Assembly: GCA_017434885.1 (NCBI GenBank)
Contig: JAFSGE010000056.1
Location: 124,001 to 188,000 of the forward strand
Length of the DNA: 64,000 bases
From: Lachnospiraceae bacterium
GTDB taxonomy: Bacteria; Bacillota; Clostridia; Lachnospirales; Lachnospiraceae
Direction of reading: 5' to 3'
The position numbers and the translations under genes were made by a program. The notes beneath the pieces were generated by a model that did no database searches, was not told where the DNA came from, and saw nothing but the letters and a program-made list of their open reading frames with translations. Shown here piece by piece: positions 15,600-25,132 of this stretch (positions are counted from its first letter, which is position 1; each line of letters starts with the position of its first letter).

Positions 15600-16800
15600 T
15601 CTTTTCTCCCTGCTTTCCGGTAACATCAGCATTTATCACGCCGTTTCTTACATAAATCTGCAGTTTATCACCAATTTGCACCTGCCGGATATCTTTCACA
15701 TTCTTCCCGTTTTCATCGGAAACATAAGAAAATCCCTGATTCAGTTTTTCAAGCGGCGATAGCCCTTTTAGACGTTCAATATAAATATCAAGTTTGTGAC
15801 GTCTGTCTAAAAGCTTCCCTTTTATGGCTTCATTTATTTTTTCTTCCTGTCTGAGAAGCCATGTTTTCTTTTCCCGAATCTTTCCCATTGGTGAATTCAT
15901 CCTAATTTTGGCATCATATGCTTTCAGATGAATTCTGTTCCATTCTATTCTGCTCCGCATCAGACGCAACAAAGTCAGCTCCCGCTCTTTCATCTGCCGC
16001 AATGTTTCTGTCACATCAAACACGGCAAGTTCTGCTGCTGCCGAAGGTGTGGGAGCCCGCAAATCAGCTACATAATCAATGATTGTCGTATCTGTCTCAT
16101 GTCCCACGGCAGAAATAACAGGCACATTGCAGTCAAATACCGCCTGTGCCACAATTTCTTCATTAAAGGCCCATAAGTCCTCGATGGAGCCGCCGCCTCG
16201 TCCTACGATTATCACATCCACCTGCTGCCGCTCCAGTGCCCGGATACCGTTTACAATGCTTGCTGCTGCTCCTTCTCCCTGCACCAGTGCAGGATAAAGG
16301 ATAATCTGTACATACGGGTTTCTTCTGGTTGCAATATTAATAATATCTCTTACCGCTGCTCCTGTAGGTGCTGTCACCACACCCACTATCCTGCTGTAGG
16401 CCGGAATCGGCTTCTTATAGCAGGCATCAAACATTCCCTGCTCCTGCAGCTCTTTTTTCAGCTTTTCAAATTTCTCGTAAAGGGCACCTGCTCCGTCCAA
16501 TGTAATTTCTTTGGCATAAAGCTGATATTTACCGTCACGTTCGTAAACATCCACGCATCCCCTTACAATTACCTGTAATCCCTCTGACAGCCGAAATGCA
16601 AGACCGGAACGATTTCCTGCAAACATCACACAGGAAATCGTTCCTTTCATATCTTTCAGTGTAAAATATATATGCCCGGAAGTATGATATTTGCAGTTAC
16701 TGATTTCTCCTTTCACGGATAAATCCTGCAATAAAAAATCCTGACTGAACATATTTTTAATATAGGAATTTACCTGGCCGACCGAATATACATTTCTCAT
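15592..16800 (-). CDS. xseA: Exodeoxyribonuclease VII large subunit
   Basis: A 402-residue catalytic subunit. It has an N-terminal OB fold (about 1-100, VGQVNSYIKNMF to YQLYAKEI), a catalytic domain with IIVGRGGGSIEDLWAFN and VGHETDTTIIDYVADLRA, then a coiled-coil C-terminus. In B. subtilis folD lies between nusB and xseA; here it is absent and nusB follows directly upstream with a 41-base gap. Confidence 0.97.
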   Translation of the reverse strand: MRNVYSVGQVNSYIKNMFSQDFLLQDLSVKGEISNCKYHTSGHIYFTLKDMKGTISCVMFAGNRSGLAFRLSEGLQVIVRGCVDVYERDGKYQLYAKEITLDGAGALYEKFEKLKKELQEQGMFDACYKKPIPAYSRIVGVVTAPTGAAVRDIINIATRRNPYVQIILYPALVQGEGAAASIVNGIRALERQQVDVIIVGRGGGSIEDLWAFNEEIVAQAVFDCNVPVISAVGHETDTTIIDYVADLRAPTPSAAAELAVFDVTETLRQMKERELTLLRLMRSRIEWNRIHLKAYDAKIRMNSPMGKIREKKTWLLRQEEKINEAIKGKLLDRRHKLDIYIERLKGLSPLEKLNQGFSYVSDENGKNVKDIRQVQIGDKLQIYVRNGVINADVTGKQGEKNG

Positions 16801-16841
16801 GCTATACTCCTGCCCTATCTATTCGCTGCCTATTATATGCT

Positions 16842-17240
16842 TTAAGCAAACTTAGCCAAAACACCGTTCACAAAAGCCGGTGACGAATCCTGTCCAAACT
16901 TTTTGGCAAGCTCTACCGCCTCGTTAATTGCCACTCCTGTAGGAATTTCTTCATCAAACATGATTTCATACACAGCAAGTCGCAAGACAGTCAGGTCTAC
17001 TTTGCCCATTCTTGCAGTGTTCCATCCCTGCACTTTTTCGTTTAACGCAGCATCAATCTCATCCAGTTTTTCCAAAATTTTGTTTACTTTTTCAGTAATA
17101 TAGGCTGTATCTGCCACATCTGCCTGATTTTCTTCTTCTTCAAAAAAGAGTTCTGTCTGCTCAGACATTTCTTCTTTTTGATTAAATTCTATACGAAACA
17201 GCAATTTAAAAATCTGCTCTCTCAATTCTCTTCTACTCAT
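16842..17240 (-). CDS. nusB: Transcription antitermination factor NusB
   Basis: A 132-residue all-helical protein with the family start MSRRELREQIFKLLFR, then MGKVDLTVLRLAVYE and the end GQDSSPAFVNGVLAKF. It works with NusE, NusA and NusG in antitermination of rRNA operons. It is located downstream of the Asp23-type gene, as in the Bacillus yqhY-nusB pair. Confidence 0.97.
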   Translation of the reverse strand: MSRRELREQIFKLLFRIEFNQKEEMSEQTELFFEEEENQADVADTAYITEKVNKILEKLDEIDAALNEKVQGWNTARMGKVDLTVLRLAVYEIMFDEEIPTGVAINEAVELAKKFGQDSSPAFVNGVLAKFA

Positions 17241-17270
17241 GAATTCATCCTGCTTATCTTTAGTCTGTTG

Positions 17271-17648
17271 TTATGCCATTTCTACGCCTGCAATACGTAC
17301 ATTTACGTCTGTTGCGGTAAGGCCTGTCATATTTTCGATAGTAGATTTTACTTTTTCCTGTACCTTTTGGGAAACAGCAGGAATATTATGTCCGTAAGCA
17401 ACAACAAGCGCAAGGTCAATCTTAACATTCTTGCCGATCACTTCTACTTTCACACCTTTGGAAAGCTTTTTCACGCCCATCTTGCTCATCAGTTCGTTTG
17501 TAACGTTTCCTGCCATGGAAACAACACCGTCTACTTCCGTTGCTGCCAGTCCCGCAATAATTGCCACTACATCATCTGCAATTTTAACAGTTCCGATTCC
17601 TTCATCTTCCTGTAATACATATGTGTTCTGCTCTACTATTTTTTCCAT
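17271..17648 (-). CDS. Asp23/Gls24 family protein (YqhY-like)
   Basis: A 125-residue Asp23-family protein (GTVKIADDVVAIIAGLAATE, then VDLALVVAYGHN-like strands). Its place next to nusB identifies it as the YqhY type, which in B. subtilis is linked to acetyl-CoA carboxylase control, rather than the envelope-stress Asp23. The exact role here is inferred. ATG 17648 has AAGGAAGG upstream. Confidence 0.92.
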   Translation of the reverse strand: MEKIVEQNTYVLQEDEGIGTVKIADDVVAIIAGLAATEVDGVVSMAGNVTNELMSKMGVKKLSKGVKVEVIGKNVKIDLALVVAYGHNIPAVSQKVQEKVKSTIENMTGLTATDVNVRIAGVEMA

Positions 17649-17702
17649 AATAATTTCCTTCCTTTTGTTTCTTGGGTTCGTGAATACACATGATAATCAT
17701 AT

Positions 17703-17720
17703 CAAAAATTACAATTTTTG
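17703..17720. promoter_or_regulatory. 18-bp palindrome upstream of the Asp23/nusB operon
   Basis: CAAAAATT-AC-AATTTTTG is a perfect 8-bp inverted repeat about 55 bases upstream of the Asp23 start. It overlaps the region where a promoter would be expected (TATGAT -10-like hexamer just downstream). It may be an operator. Confidence 0.35.
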
Positions 17721-17764
17721 CATAGTCTAAACACTAAAAAACTCCCTATTTGCTTGTCTGTCTG

Positions 17765-18949
17765 TCACAGCCAGAAGCTGACACTAAACTGTTCCTTATT
17801 GTCCGCATAAGAAACGGTACCGGCTTCACTGTTCAGATACTTGAAAATCCCCTGTTCCTTTATCAGATAATCTATCATTTCCTGATAAATCTCCTGAGTA
17901 GCACCCTTCAGCGTTATATAGGATTCACCATTTTCATAAGCATCCTGAAAGATTTGTGCAAGCTTTTCTTCGTTCATTTCCGTCACATACAGACCTTCTC
18001 TTACATAATAATTGTCTGTCATGGCATCGCAAACAGGAATCAACTCCTTATGATCCAGTGTATGCGTCCTTTCCATTTGCTGCGTCGTAACGCATAAATA
18101 ATCGTAGTTAATCGGAGGTATACTGCTGAGCAAAGAGTTATCATTTCCTTCTACCATCTGATAGGAAGCATCTCCCCATGTGGTATCCACATAGTAATAC
18201 TCTCCGTTAATGTTGACTAAATTCCAGGCATGTCCTTCTCCGCCAAGAACACGTCCCATCACAAGCGCAGAATCTATTCCCACCCTTGCAAGAAGATATT
18301 GCGTCGCCTTGGCATATCCCTGACAGACACTTCTCCGGTGAATAAATACCGAGCAAATATTCTGATTGTCCGGTGCCTGCGCATCATATTCCGTCTGCTC
18401 TATAATATACTCATAAATATATTTTACCTTTTCATAGTCATCCATATACGGAGAAATACTGGCCAAACAGGTATTCACATAATTTTCTATTTGAGCCCTG
18501 TATTCCTTTATCTGCGTTTCATCCATCAGATAAATTCCTGAAAAAGTGATTTTCTTTACTTCTTCTCCCAGCGTATATCTGGTATAAGTGTACCCGTCCA
18601 CATAGAAAATTTCCGGGTGGTCGTTGAGTACATACTGAAATACTTTTTCAATCATGTCAGTTTCCAGACAGGATAACGCAATATCCGCATCACATTTCTC
18701 CAGGATATCCAGTATCTCCACATAAACAGTCTTCTCTTCACCGTTTAATTTATCATAATAAAATTGGCCTGTCTGTTTTTGTTTCAGTAATTCTGCCTGT
18801 TCCGATGACAACTGGGTAAAGGAGGGAAGCTTTTCTTCTTCCATTGCCTCTGCCGCCTGTTTCAGTTCTTCTTCTACTTTGCCGGATATGTCACATCCTG
18901 TCATAAACAGCAGCACTGCCAAACAGCAAATGAACCATTTCTTTTTCAT
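17765..18949 (-). CDS. Transglutaminase-like lipoprotein
   Basis: A 394-residue exported lipoprotein. The signal peptide ends in the lipobox LFMTGC with lipidated Cys19. A transglutaminase-like cysteine protease domain covers about 175-270, with candidate triad Cys in RRSVCQGYAKATQY, His in GEGHAWNLVNI and Asp in YYVDTTWGDASY. Such domains in Lachnospiraceae lipoproteins probably act on cell-wall peptides, but the substrate is unknown. It directly precedes the prfC stop on the same strand and may be read with prfC. Confidence 0.88.
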   Translation of the reverse strand: MKKKWFICCLAVLLFMTGCDISGKVEEELKQAAEAMEEEKLPSFTQLSSEQAELLKQKQTGQFYYDKLNGEEKTVYVEILDILEKCDADIALSCLETDMIEKVFQYVLNDHPEIFYVDGYTYTRYTLGEEVKKITFSGIYLMDETQIKEYRAQIENYVNTCLASISPYMDDYEKVKYIYEYIIEQTEYDAQAPDNQNICSVFIHRRSVCQGYAKATQYLLARVGIDSALVMGRVLGGEGHAWNLVNINGEYYYVDTTWGDASYQMVEGNDNSLLSSIPPINYDYLCVTTQQMERTHTLDHKELIPVCDAMTDNYYVREGLYVTEMNEEKLAQIFQDAYENGESYITLKGATQEIYQEMIDYLIKEQGIFKYLNSEAGTVSYADNKEQFSVSFWL

Positions 18950-20560
18950 TTAATCACGTCCAAACTCTGAAAGTACCAGTCCTTCGTTTCTATCCAAGGT
19001 CATTCCCACACTCCATGCATTGATAAACAGAAGTAACGGATTTCCCTTTAAGTCTTTAATCTTCTTCATATCGGAAGTACCCACCAGCTTGTTCAAATCC
19101 ACTTCTTCTTTATTCTCAATCCAACGGATATGCTCATAAGGCAGTGGCTCCAAGCGGATTTCCACATTGTATTCGTTTTCCAAACGGTATTTCAGCACAT
19201 CAAATTGCAGTACACCTACCACGCCCACGATGATTTCTTCCATACCGGTATTAAATTCCTGAAAAATCTGGATGGCACCTTCCTGCGCAATCTGTGTAAT
19301 TCCTTTTACAAACTGCTTTCTCTTCATAGTGTCCATCTGTCTTACTCTTGCAAAATGCTCCGGCGCAAAAGTCGGAATCCCTTCATACTTAATGGTTTCC
19401 TTGGGCATACACAACGTATCTCCTATAGAAAAGATACCCGGATCAAACACGCCGATAATATCTCCTGCGTAAGCTTCTTCCAGTATTTTTCTCTCGCTGG
19501 CCATAATCTGCTGAGGCTGGGAAAGACGCATTACTTTGCCTCCCTGCACATGCTTTACTTCCATACTGGCTTCATATTTACCGGAACAAATGCGCATGAA
19601 CGCAATTCTGTCTCTGTGTGCTTTGTTCATATTTGCCTGTATTTTAAATACAAATGCCGAAAAATCATTTTCAGCGGGAGCAATCAGCCCTGCATCTGAT
19701 TTTCTCGGAAGCGGAGTGGTTGTCATTTCAAGGAAATGCTGTAAGAAAAACTCCACACCAAAATTGGTAAGCGCCGAACCAAAAAATACCGGTGTCAAAT
19801 CACCGGACTGTACTAAGTCCAAATCAAACTCTGCACTTGCACCGTCCAGAAGCTCAATTTCATCATTTAACGTTCCCATTGCCTCTTCCCCGATTGCCGA
19901 GATAAGTGCTTCTTCGTCATCAATGGAAATTACTTTGGTTTCGCCTTCCTTGGTTCCCTTCTCAGTATCGGAAAATGTAATGACACATTTTTCGTCTCTG
20001 TCATAAACACCTTTAAACCGTTTACCGGAACCGATAGGCCAGTTTACGGGACAGGTTGCAATTCCAAGCTCCTTTTCAATTTCATCCAAAAGTTCAAAGG
20101 TATCGTTTGCATCCCGGTCCATTTTGTTGATGAACGTAAAAATAGGAATCTTACGCATGACACAAACTTTAAACAGCTTTCTTGTCTGGGCTTCTACACC
20201 CTTAGATGCATCAATCACCATCACTGCAGAGTCTGCGGCCATCAAGGTTCTGTAAGTATCCTCTGAGAAATCCTGATGTCCCGGTGTATCAAGAATGTTA
20301 ATACAAAATCCGTCATATTCAAACTGAAGCACGGAAGAAGTAACGGAAATACCTCTTTCTTTCTCTATTTCCATCCAGTCAGAAACTGCATGTCTTGCCG
20401 TTGCTTTACCCTTTACGCTTCCCGCCAGATTAATGGCACCGCCGTACAAAAGAAACTTCTCTGTCAATGTTGTTTTTCCCGCATCCGGGTGTGATATAAT
20501 TGCAAACGTTCGTCTTCTGTTAATCTCTTTTTCCAATGTTCCCACGTATTTTTCCTCCAA
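18950..20560 (-). CDS. prfC: Peptide chain release factor 3
   Basis: A 536-residue translational GTPase that recycles RF1/RF2. G1 is SHPDAGKTTLTEKF, G3 is DTPGHQDFSEDTYR, G4 is NKMDRDANDT, and RGISVTSSV occupies switch I. RF3-specific C-terminal domains follow (GVVGVLQFDVLKYRLENEYNV). Length is normal. One base separates its start from the deoB stop region, so the two are likely co-transcribed. Confidence 0.97.
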   Translation of the reverse strand: MEEKYVGTLEKEINRRRTFAIISHPDAGKTTLTEKFLLYGGAINLAGSVKGKATARHAVSDWMEIEKERGISVTSSVLQFEYDGFCINILDTPGHQDFSEDTYRTLMAADSAVMVIDASKGVEAQTRKLFKVCVMRKIPIFTFINKMDRDANDTFELLDEIEKELGIATCPVNWPIGSGKRFKGVYDRDEKCVITFSDTEKGTKEGETKVISIDDEEALISAIGEEAMGTLNDEIELLDGASAEFDLDLVQSGDLTPVFFGSALTNFGVEFFLQHFLEMTTTPLPRKSDAGLIAPAENDFSAFVFKIQANMNKAHRDRIAFMRICSGKYEASMEVKHVQGGKVMRLSQPQQIMASERKILEEAYAGDIIGVFDPGIFSIGDTLCMPKETIKYEGIPTFAPEHFARVRQMDTMKRKQFVKGITQIAQEGAIQIFQEFNTGMEEIIVGVVGVLQFDVLKYRLENEYNVEIRLEPLPYEHIRWIENKEEVDLNKLVGTSDMKKIKDLKGNPLLLFINAWSVGMTLDRNEGLVLSEFGRD

Positions 20561-20561
20561 G

Positions 20562-21713
20562 CTATATCATCGGCGTTCCGGCAATATCACCGGACACACC
20601 TAAGTATTTTAACACAGTTGCACCGATATCTGCAAAGGTTTCTCTTGTACCCATGTTTACAGGCTTTATCTTCTTTCCGTACATCAAAAAGGGCGTATAC
20701 TCTCTGGAATGATCCGTAGACTGTGTATAACCGGGGTCACAACCGTGATCGGCAGTAATCATAAGCACATCATCTTCCCCCATTGCCGCCATAATTGCAG
20801 GCAATGCCTTGTCAAATTCTGTCAGGGCTTTCGCATAACCATCAATATCATTTCTGTGTCCGTAAAGCATATCGTAATCTACCAGATTCACGAAGCAAAG
20901 CCCCTCAAAATCCTGTTTTAAATAGTCAAGCGTCTTTTCGATTCCGTCTGCATTTCCTGTAGTATACACATAAGAAGTAAGACCGATTCCTGCAAAAATA
21001 TCTTTAATTTTTCCTACACCGATTACTTCTTTTCCTGCTGCCTTTAAAGCATCCAGCATAGTCGCTGCCGGAGGCAATATGGAAAAATCATGTCTCTTGG
21101 CAGTTCTGGTATAATTGCCCTCTTCGCCGATAAAAGGACGGGCAATAACTCTTCCCACGCCATGCTTTCCCACAAGAATTTTTCTTGCAAATTCACAATA
21201 CTCATATAAGGTTTCCACCGGAACCACATCTTCATGGGCAGCAATCTGAAATACACTGTCCGCCGAAGTATAAACAATTAAGTCACCTGTCTCTACATGC
21301 TCTTTTCCGTATTTTTTGATGACCTCGGTTCCTGAATAAGGGGCATTACACAATACACCTCTTCCCGTAGCTTCCCTAAAAGGTGCAAGTACCTCCTCGG
21401 GGAAACCATTCGGATAAACCGGAAGCGGATTTTCGGAAATCAATCCCGCAATCTCCCAATGACCTATGGTGGTATCTTTTCCCATAGACTTCTCGGTCAT
21501 TCTCGCATGAAGTGCCATCGGCACCTCCTTAGATTCTATATAATCAACTCCGTCAATATGGAACAATCCCAGCTTTTCCATATTGGGAGTATGGAAATAG
21601 GAGCTTGTGGAAGCCGAACGCAGCGTATTGCATCCTACATCGCCGAATGCCGCTGCATCTTCCATGGCTCCGATTCCCACACTGTCAAGCACAATTAAAA
21701 ATACTCTTTTCAT
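20562..21713 (-). CDS. deoB: Phosphopentomutase
   Basis: A 383-residue alkaline-phosphatase-superfamily enzyme interconverting ribose/deoxyribose 1- and 5-phosphates. Metal-binding and catalytic signatures are visible: LDSVGIGAMEDA, GKDTTIGHWEIAG (phosphorylated Thr region), YDMLYGHRND and ITADHGCDPGY. It lies downstream of the spoIIIA operon with a 51-base gap. The start is ATG 21713 with AAAGGAAC upstream. Confidence 0.97.
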   Translation of the reverse strand: MKRVFLIVLDSVGIGAMEDAAAFGDVGCNTLRSASTSSYFHTPNMEKLGLFHIDGVDYIESKEVPMALHARMTEKSMGKDTTIGHWEIAGLISENPLPVYPNGFPEEVLAPFREATGRGVLCNAPYSGTEVIKKYGKEHVETGDLIVYTSADSVFQIAAHEDVVPVETLYEYCEFARKILVGKHGVGRVIARPFIGEEGNYTRTAKRHDFSILPPAATMLDALKAAGKEVIGVGKIKDIFAGIGLTSYVYTTGNADGIEKTLDYLKQDFEGLCFVNLVDYDMLYGHRNDIDGYAKALTEFDKALPAIMAAMGEDDVLMITADHGCDPGYTQSTDHSREYTPFLMYGKKIKPVNMGTRETFADIGATVLKYLGVSGDIAGTPMI

Positions 21714-21764
21714 TCCTATGTTCCTTTCGTCTGTTTATTGTCTCTCGTAATAGAATACCACATT

Positions 21765-22496
21765 TTACTGTTCTGTAATAGTACTGATTACAATATTTTC
21801 CGGTGCAACACCTGTTTTACGTATCACAATATCCTCTATCTGGGCACGTTGTGCTTCTGAAAGTTCAGGCGCATTTACCACTACATCGACCATTCCGTCT
21901 GTAATGCTCACCACCACATCCTCAAAGCCTTTTGCTTCCAGCAAGATCTCTGCCGCTGTTTCCTTTTCCGCAATATCTGTTATGGCAATCATGTCATCAA
22001 TTGCCGCCTGCTTCTGTTCCTCACTGATATTTACGTTATTAATAATTTCAAGTAACGTTTCTTTATTCTTTGCTCTTGTCTGTTCCTTCAGTAACTTGGC
22101 ACCGGATAAGGCATCCAGACTTGCAGAAGAAGTAAATACCGCTTCTCCCGGTACTTCACTCTCGGTCATCTGTTCTCCCAAGGTTTCGTTAATCACTTCT
22201 TCCATGGATGCTTCCAGATAGTTTTCCTGTTCGGTAATTACTTCTGTGTCCAGGCTTTCGATGTCACCGCTTTCTGCAAGCTCCATATCCTCATCGGATA
22301 TTTCAAACAATGTTGCCACGTCCACATCATCCACATAGCTCTCTTCCTGCAAACTGCTGATCGTACTGTCACTTCCCGTTGTCATAATTTCTTCATCCGT
22401 AATCGTTTCTCCTGCAAAGTTCAGGTATCCCGCCACCGCAATCATAATCGCAAGTGCCGTAATCATGATTTGATTCTTTTTCACCATATTTTTCAA
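21765..22496 (-). CDS. spoIIIAH: Stage III sporulation protein AH
   Basis: About 243 residues. SpoIIIAH spans the mother-cell membrane and binds forespore SpoIIQ, forming the zipper/channel of the engulfed forespore. It has one N-terminal helix (about 8-24), an acidic linker, then the ring-building motif domain (LLEAKGFEDVVVSITDGMV). The preferred start is TTG 22496 because AAAGGAG lies eight bases upstream and the result, KNMVKKNQIMITALAIMI, is how the family begins. ATG 22517 would overlap spoIIIAG and lacks a site. Confidence 0.93.
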   Translation of the reverse strand: MKNMVKKNQIMITALAIMIAVAGYLNFAGETITDEEIMTTGSDSTISSLQEESYVDDVDVATLFEISDEDMELAESGDIESLDTEVITEQENYLEASMEEVINETLGEQMTESEVPGEAVFTSSASLDALSGAKLLKEQTRAKNKETLLEIINNVNISEEQKQAAIDDMIAITDIAEKETAAEILLEAKGFEDVVVSITDGMVDVVVNAPELSEAQRAQIEDIVIRKTGVAPENIVISTITEQ

Positions 22497-22509
22497 TTCC
22501 GCATCTCCT

Positions 22510-23154
22510 TTATTCATTGGAAGTCATTTTGATTATTTTAATTTTATGTGCTTCAATTCCGAATAATGCCTGAATTGCTTCTGTAATATTTTTATTTATT
22601 CTTTGGTTATCCCCGCCCTGGGCGCAAACAACTACTCCCGCTATCTGCGGGCATATCACCTGCTTTACATAGGGTATTGAACAATCATTGTCCCTTATGT
22701 ATACAGTCTCCCTTGCTTCCTCCTTATCACCGCTGTTCTGACTGCTGCCTTCACCGCTTACCTGTGTAGCAGTATTCAAGCCGGTTGTGATGTCCTTCTC
22801 GACAACCGATTCGGCAGAATTTTTTAATGTAATCATCACTTTCACCCGACCGGCACCTTCCATGGCAGAAAGTACCTCCTCCAGCGCCTCCTCCAAGTAA
22901 GCGGCATAGGCAATCCAATCCTGTTCGTCCGCTATGCTTTCTGCCTTTTCAGAAAATTTTGTGCTTTCTGTGAGCATATCACTTTTCATGTCCGATATAA
23001 CGGACTTATTCTGCTCCTCCTGTGTTTTTTCCTCCGGCATAGGCCAGACAATCACCAAAAGCAGTACACCTATCAGCAACAATACCAAAAAATTTTCTTT
23101 TTTCAGTCTTGCTCTCCCGTTTTCTTTCTTTTCGCATTCCTGTACTTCAGACAT
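22510..23154 (-). CDS. spoIIIAG: Stage III sporulation protein AG
   Basis: A 214-residue protein with one membrane helix (about 22-40) and an extracytoplasmic ring-forming domain with the family segment VKQVICPQIAGVVVCAQG. SpoIIIAG builds the large oligomeric ring of the feeding-tube apparatus. The long middle stretch is polar and low in complexity. AAGGAG lies just upstream of ATG 23154. It is third from last in the spoIIIA operon. Confidence 0.95.
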   Translation of the reverse strand: MSEVQECEKKENGRARLKKENFLVLLLIGVLLLVIVWPMPEEKTQEEQNKSVISDMKSDMLTESTKFSEKAESIADEQDWIAYAAYLEEALEEVLSAMEGAGRVKVMITLKNSAESVVEKDITTGLNTATQVSGEGSSQNSGDKEEARETVYIRDNDCSIPYVKQVICPQIAGVVVCAQGGDNQRINKNITEAIQALFGIEAHKIKIIKMTSNE

Positions 23155-23156
23155 TT

Positions 23157-23477
23157 TTACTCCTTTCCGCTTTCCGCCGCTTCCCTTTCCGCCTGTATCA
23201 TGTTTTCATAACAGGATATGATATTTTCATATGAATCGCTTCTTATAAAAGCCTCTTCTCCCGCTTGTATCTCTTCCAAAAGTCTCTCCTCCTGCAATGT
23301 CAGTTCTTCCATTCCATCCCCGGACAAAAAGGCAAAAACCGGAAACGCCAGTTTTGCTATCATGATTACGCCAATCAGAACCTTTATATACTTCACGTAG
23401 GCTTCTCCCGGTACAAAATAGAGAATTGCCTGCGCTATCACAATAAAAATCCCCACTTCTTTTACTATGGAAAGCAT
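23157..23477 (-). CDS. spoIIIAF: Stage III sporulation protein AF (short)
   Basis: A 106-residue protein with two membrane helices (about 7-22 and 31-50: AQAILYFVPGEAYVKYIKVL, then GVIMIAKLAFPVFAFL), followed by a short charged tail. Bacillus SpoIIIAF is about 206 residues with an extra folded C-terminal domain; here that domain is missing or reduced to some 55 residues. The reading frame is intact and the gene is in its normal place, so it looks like a shorter family form rather than a frameshift, but this was not tested. Confidence 0.88.
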   Translation of the reverse strand: MLSIVKEVGIFIVIAQAILYFVPGEAYVKYIKVLIGVIMIAKLAFPVFAFLSGDGMEELTLQEERLLEEIQAGEEAFIRSDSYENIISCYENMIQAEREAAESGKE

Positions 23478-23489
23478 CTCTTCCTCCTT

Positions 23490-24719
23490 TTATCGAAATG
23501 AATATGCCACAACCGCCACTACGATTAAAAAAAGTGTTACCGATGTAAAGAGGCAACGAAGAAGAAGAAAGCATCCCTCTCCCACTTTATCAGCACAACC
23601 TGCAATTCTCTTATCACTGACAATTCCTGCCAAAGCTGCTCCTACTTTTATCATTCCTCCTATCAAAAACAATTTCAAAACAGGTAGCAGGCATCCTGCC
23701 AGCAATAACAGAAACAGTAAAATTCCCAAGCTGTTTTTGATTAGCACCGCAGAGCCGATTACCAGTTCCGTCATACCTTCTGCCACCCCACCGATTCCGG
23801 GAATGGTGGACACTACTTTGCGCAGGGCAGATATCTTCAACCCGTCCGCCACCGGCAGAATCACTGACTGTACCAGACTAAGCCCCGTTACAGCTCCCAT
23901 AGCAAGCTTTTGCGTAAACACAATCCCTTTTTTTAACAGCTCCAACAAAAGTACCAGTCTTTCTTCTGCCCATATTCCGTTAAGAAGTGCAAGCACTACA
24001 TAACTAAATACAAATGGTACTAATGTTTTTACCAGAAAAGTTTCCACAAAGTAAGCAATCACCAACATTATCTGATAATAAAAAAGTGCTGTGGCACTTC
24101 CTCCCGATGCCCCCACCGCAATAAACCAAGTCGGAATAAACAGCTTGATAAAGAGTACTGCATTTTCCATTGTTGTCACTGCCACTTCCGCTGCCATGAC
24201 AAATGCCTTTGTCAACACTGCCATCAGCATAAGGTAAAGAAAGTAAAATCCGACCTGCGAAACCTGTTTCCCTGAAAAAAGGTCTGAAAAATTGGAAAAC
24301 AATGCCGACGCAATTCCCAAAACCAACACACTGATTAGTAATGTCTTCACACTGACTACTTCTCCTGTGATTCCCTGTTTTACCTCTTGCCAAAGCAGTT
24401 TTACGGCCGCAGCAAATTCTCCTTTTATAATGAAAGACCACACTTCCTTGCTGTTTATGGAAAAATCCGGAAACAATTGCTCAAATCCGCGATTAATCTC
24501 TTCCATATCATAGGACTGCATCTGCTCTTCAAAAAAAATTTCCAGTTCTCTGTTAATCTCCCTCTCTATCTCTTCTTTTGCCATGCTTTTGTCAGATTCT
24601 TCCTGTGCCTCAAAAGATGAGATTCTTTCTGCTTCCCCGGCAGCCTGCACGGGAATTTCCCACAAACCAAAAAAAATCACCGCAAAAAGGCAAAACAATC
24701 CTGTTTTTTTTCCATTCAT
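23490..24719 (-). CDS. spoIIIAE: Stage III sporulation protein AE
   Basis: A 409-residue polytopic membrane protein with an N-terminal signal-like helix, an amphipathic/coiled segment (about 40-100) and about eight membrane helices. Conserved parts include GLSLVQSVILPVADGLK and VVSTIPGIGGVAEGMTEL. It is required for sigma-G activity in the forespore as part of the SpoIIIA-SpoIIQ channel. Position five in the operon fits the canonical order. Confidence 0.95.
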   Translation of the reverse strand: MNGKKTGLFCLFAVIFFGLWEIPVQAAGEAERISSFEAQEESDKSMAKEEIEREINRELEIFFEEQMQSYDMEEINRGFEQLFPDFSINSKEVWSFIIKGEFAAAVKLLWQEVKQGITGEVVSVKTLLISVLVLGIASALFSNFSDLFSGKQVSQVGFYFLYLMLMAVLTKAFVMAAEVAVTTMENAVLFIKLFIPTWFIAVGASGGSATALFYYQIMLVIAYFVETFLVKTLVPFVFSYVVLALLNGIWAEERLVLLLELLKKGIVFTQKLAMGAVTGLSLVQSVILPVADGLKISALRKVVSTIPGIGGVAEGMTELVIGSAVLIKNSLGILLFLLLLAGCLLPVLKLFLIGGMIKVGAALAGIVSDKRIAGCADKVGEGCFLLLRCLFTSVTLFLIVVAVVAYSFR

Positions 24720-24730
24720 ACAACTCCCTC

Positions 24731-25117
24731 TTACCCCGCAATGGCACTGATATTTTCAATTATGGAAATTAACAGCGGCATGCCCATAAATAAAACGGAA
24801 AGTTTACCGAAAATTTCAACCTGTCCGGCCACTGCTCCATAACCGGCATCCTTACATATTGCCGCCGTAAACTCGCAGATATAGGTAATGCCTACCGCCT
24901 TAAACAAAATTTTAAAATAAGCAGCTCCTGTTTCCATATATTTTTGCAGCACCTGTATTCTTTGAATCATCTGAAACAATCCTTCCAACGCAAAACCAAA
25001 AATAATAATTCCAACAGCCAACCCGATGTAAATACCTATCTCCGGCTTACTACTTTTAAACTGTAATGCCAGCAGTATCCCTGCCAGTCCTAAAATACTG
25101 ATTTTTATGACTTCCAT
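24731..25117 (-). CDS. spoIIIAD: Stage III sporulation protein AD
   Basis: A 128-residue membrane protein with about four helices, including IYICEFTAAICKDAGYGAVAGQVE-like segments typical of SpoIIIAD. It is related to the SpoIIIAC family and part of the spoIIIA channel. Its gap to spoIIIAE is 11 bases. Confidence 0.95.
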   Translation of the reverse strand: MEVIKISILGLAGILLALQFKSSKPEIGIYIGLAVGIIIFGFALEGLFQMIQRIQVLQKYMETGAAYFKILFKAVGITYICEFTAAICKDAGYGAVAGQVEIFGKLSVLFMGMPLLISIIENISAIAG

Positions 25118-25132
25118 GCTACGGCTCCTTAT

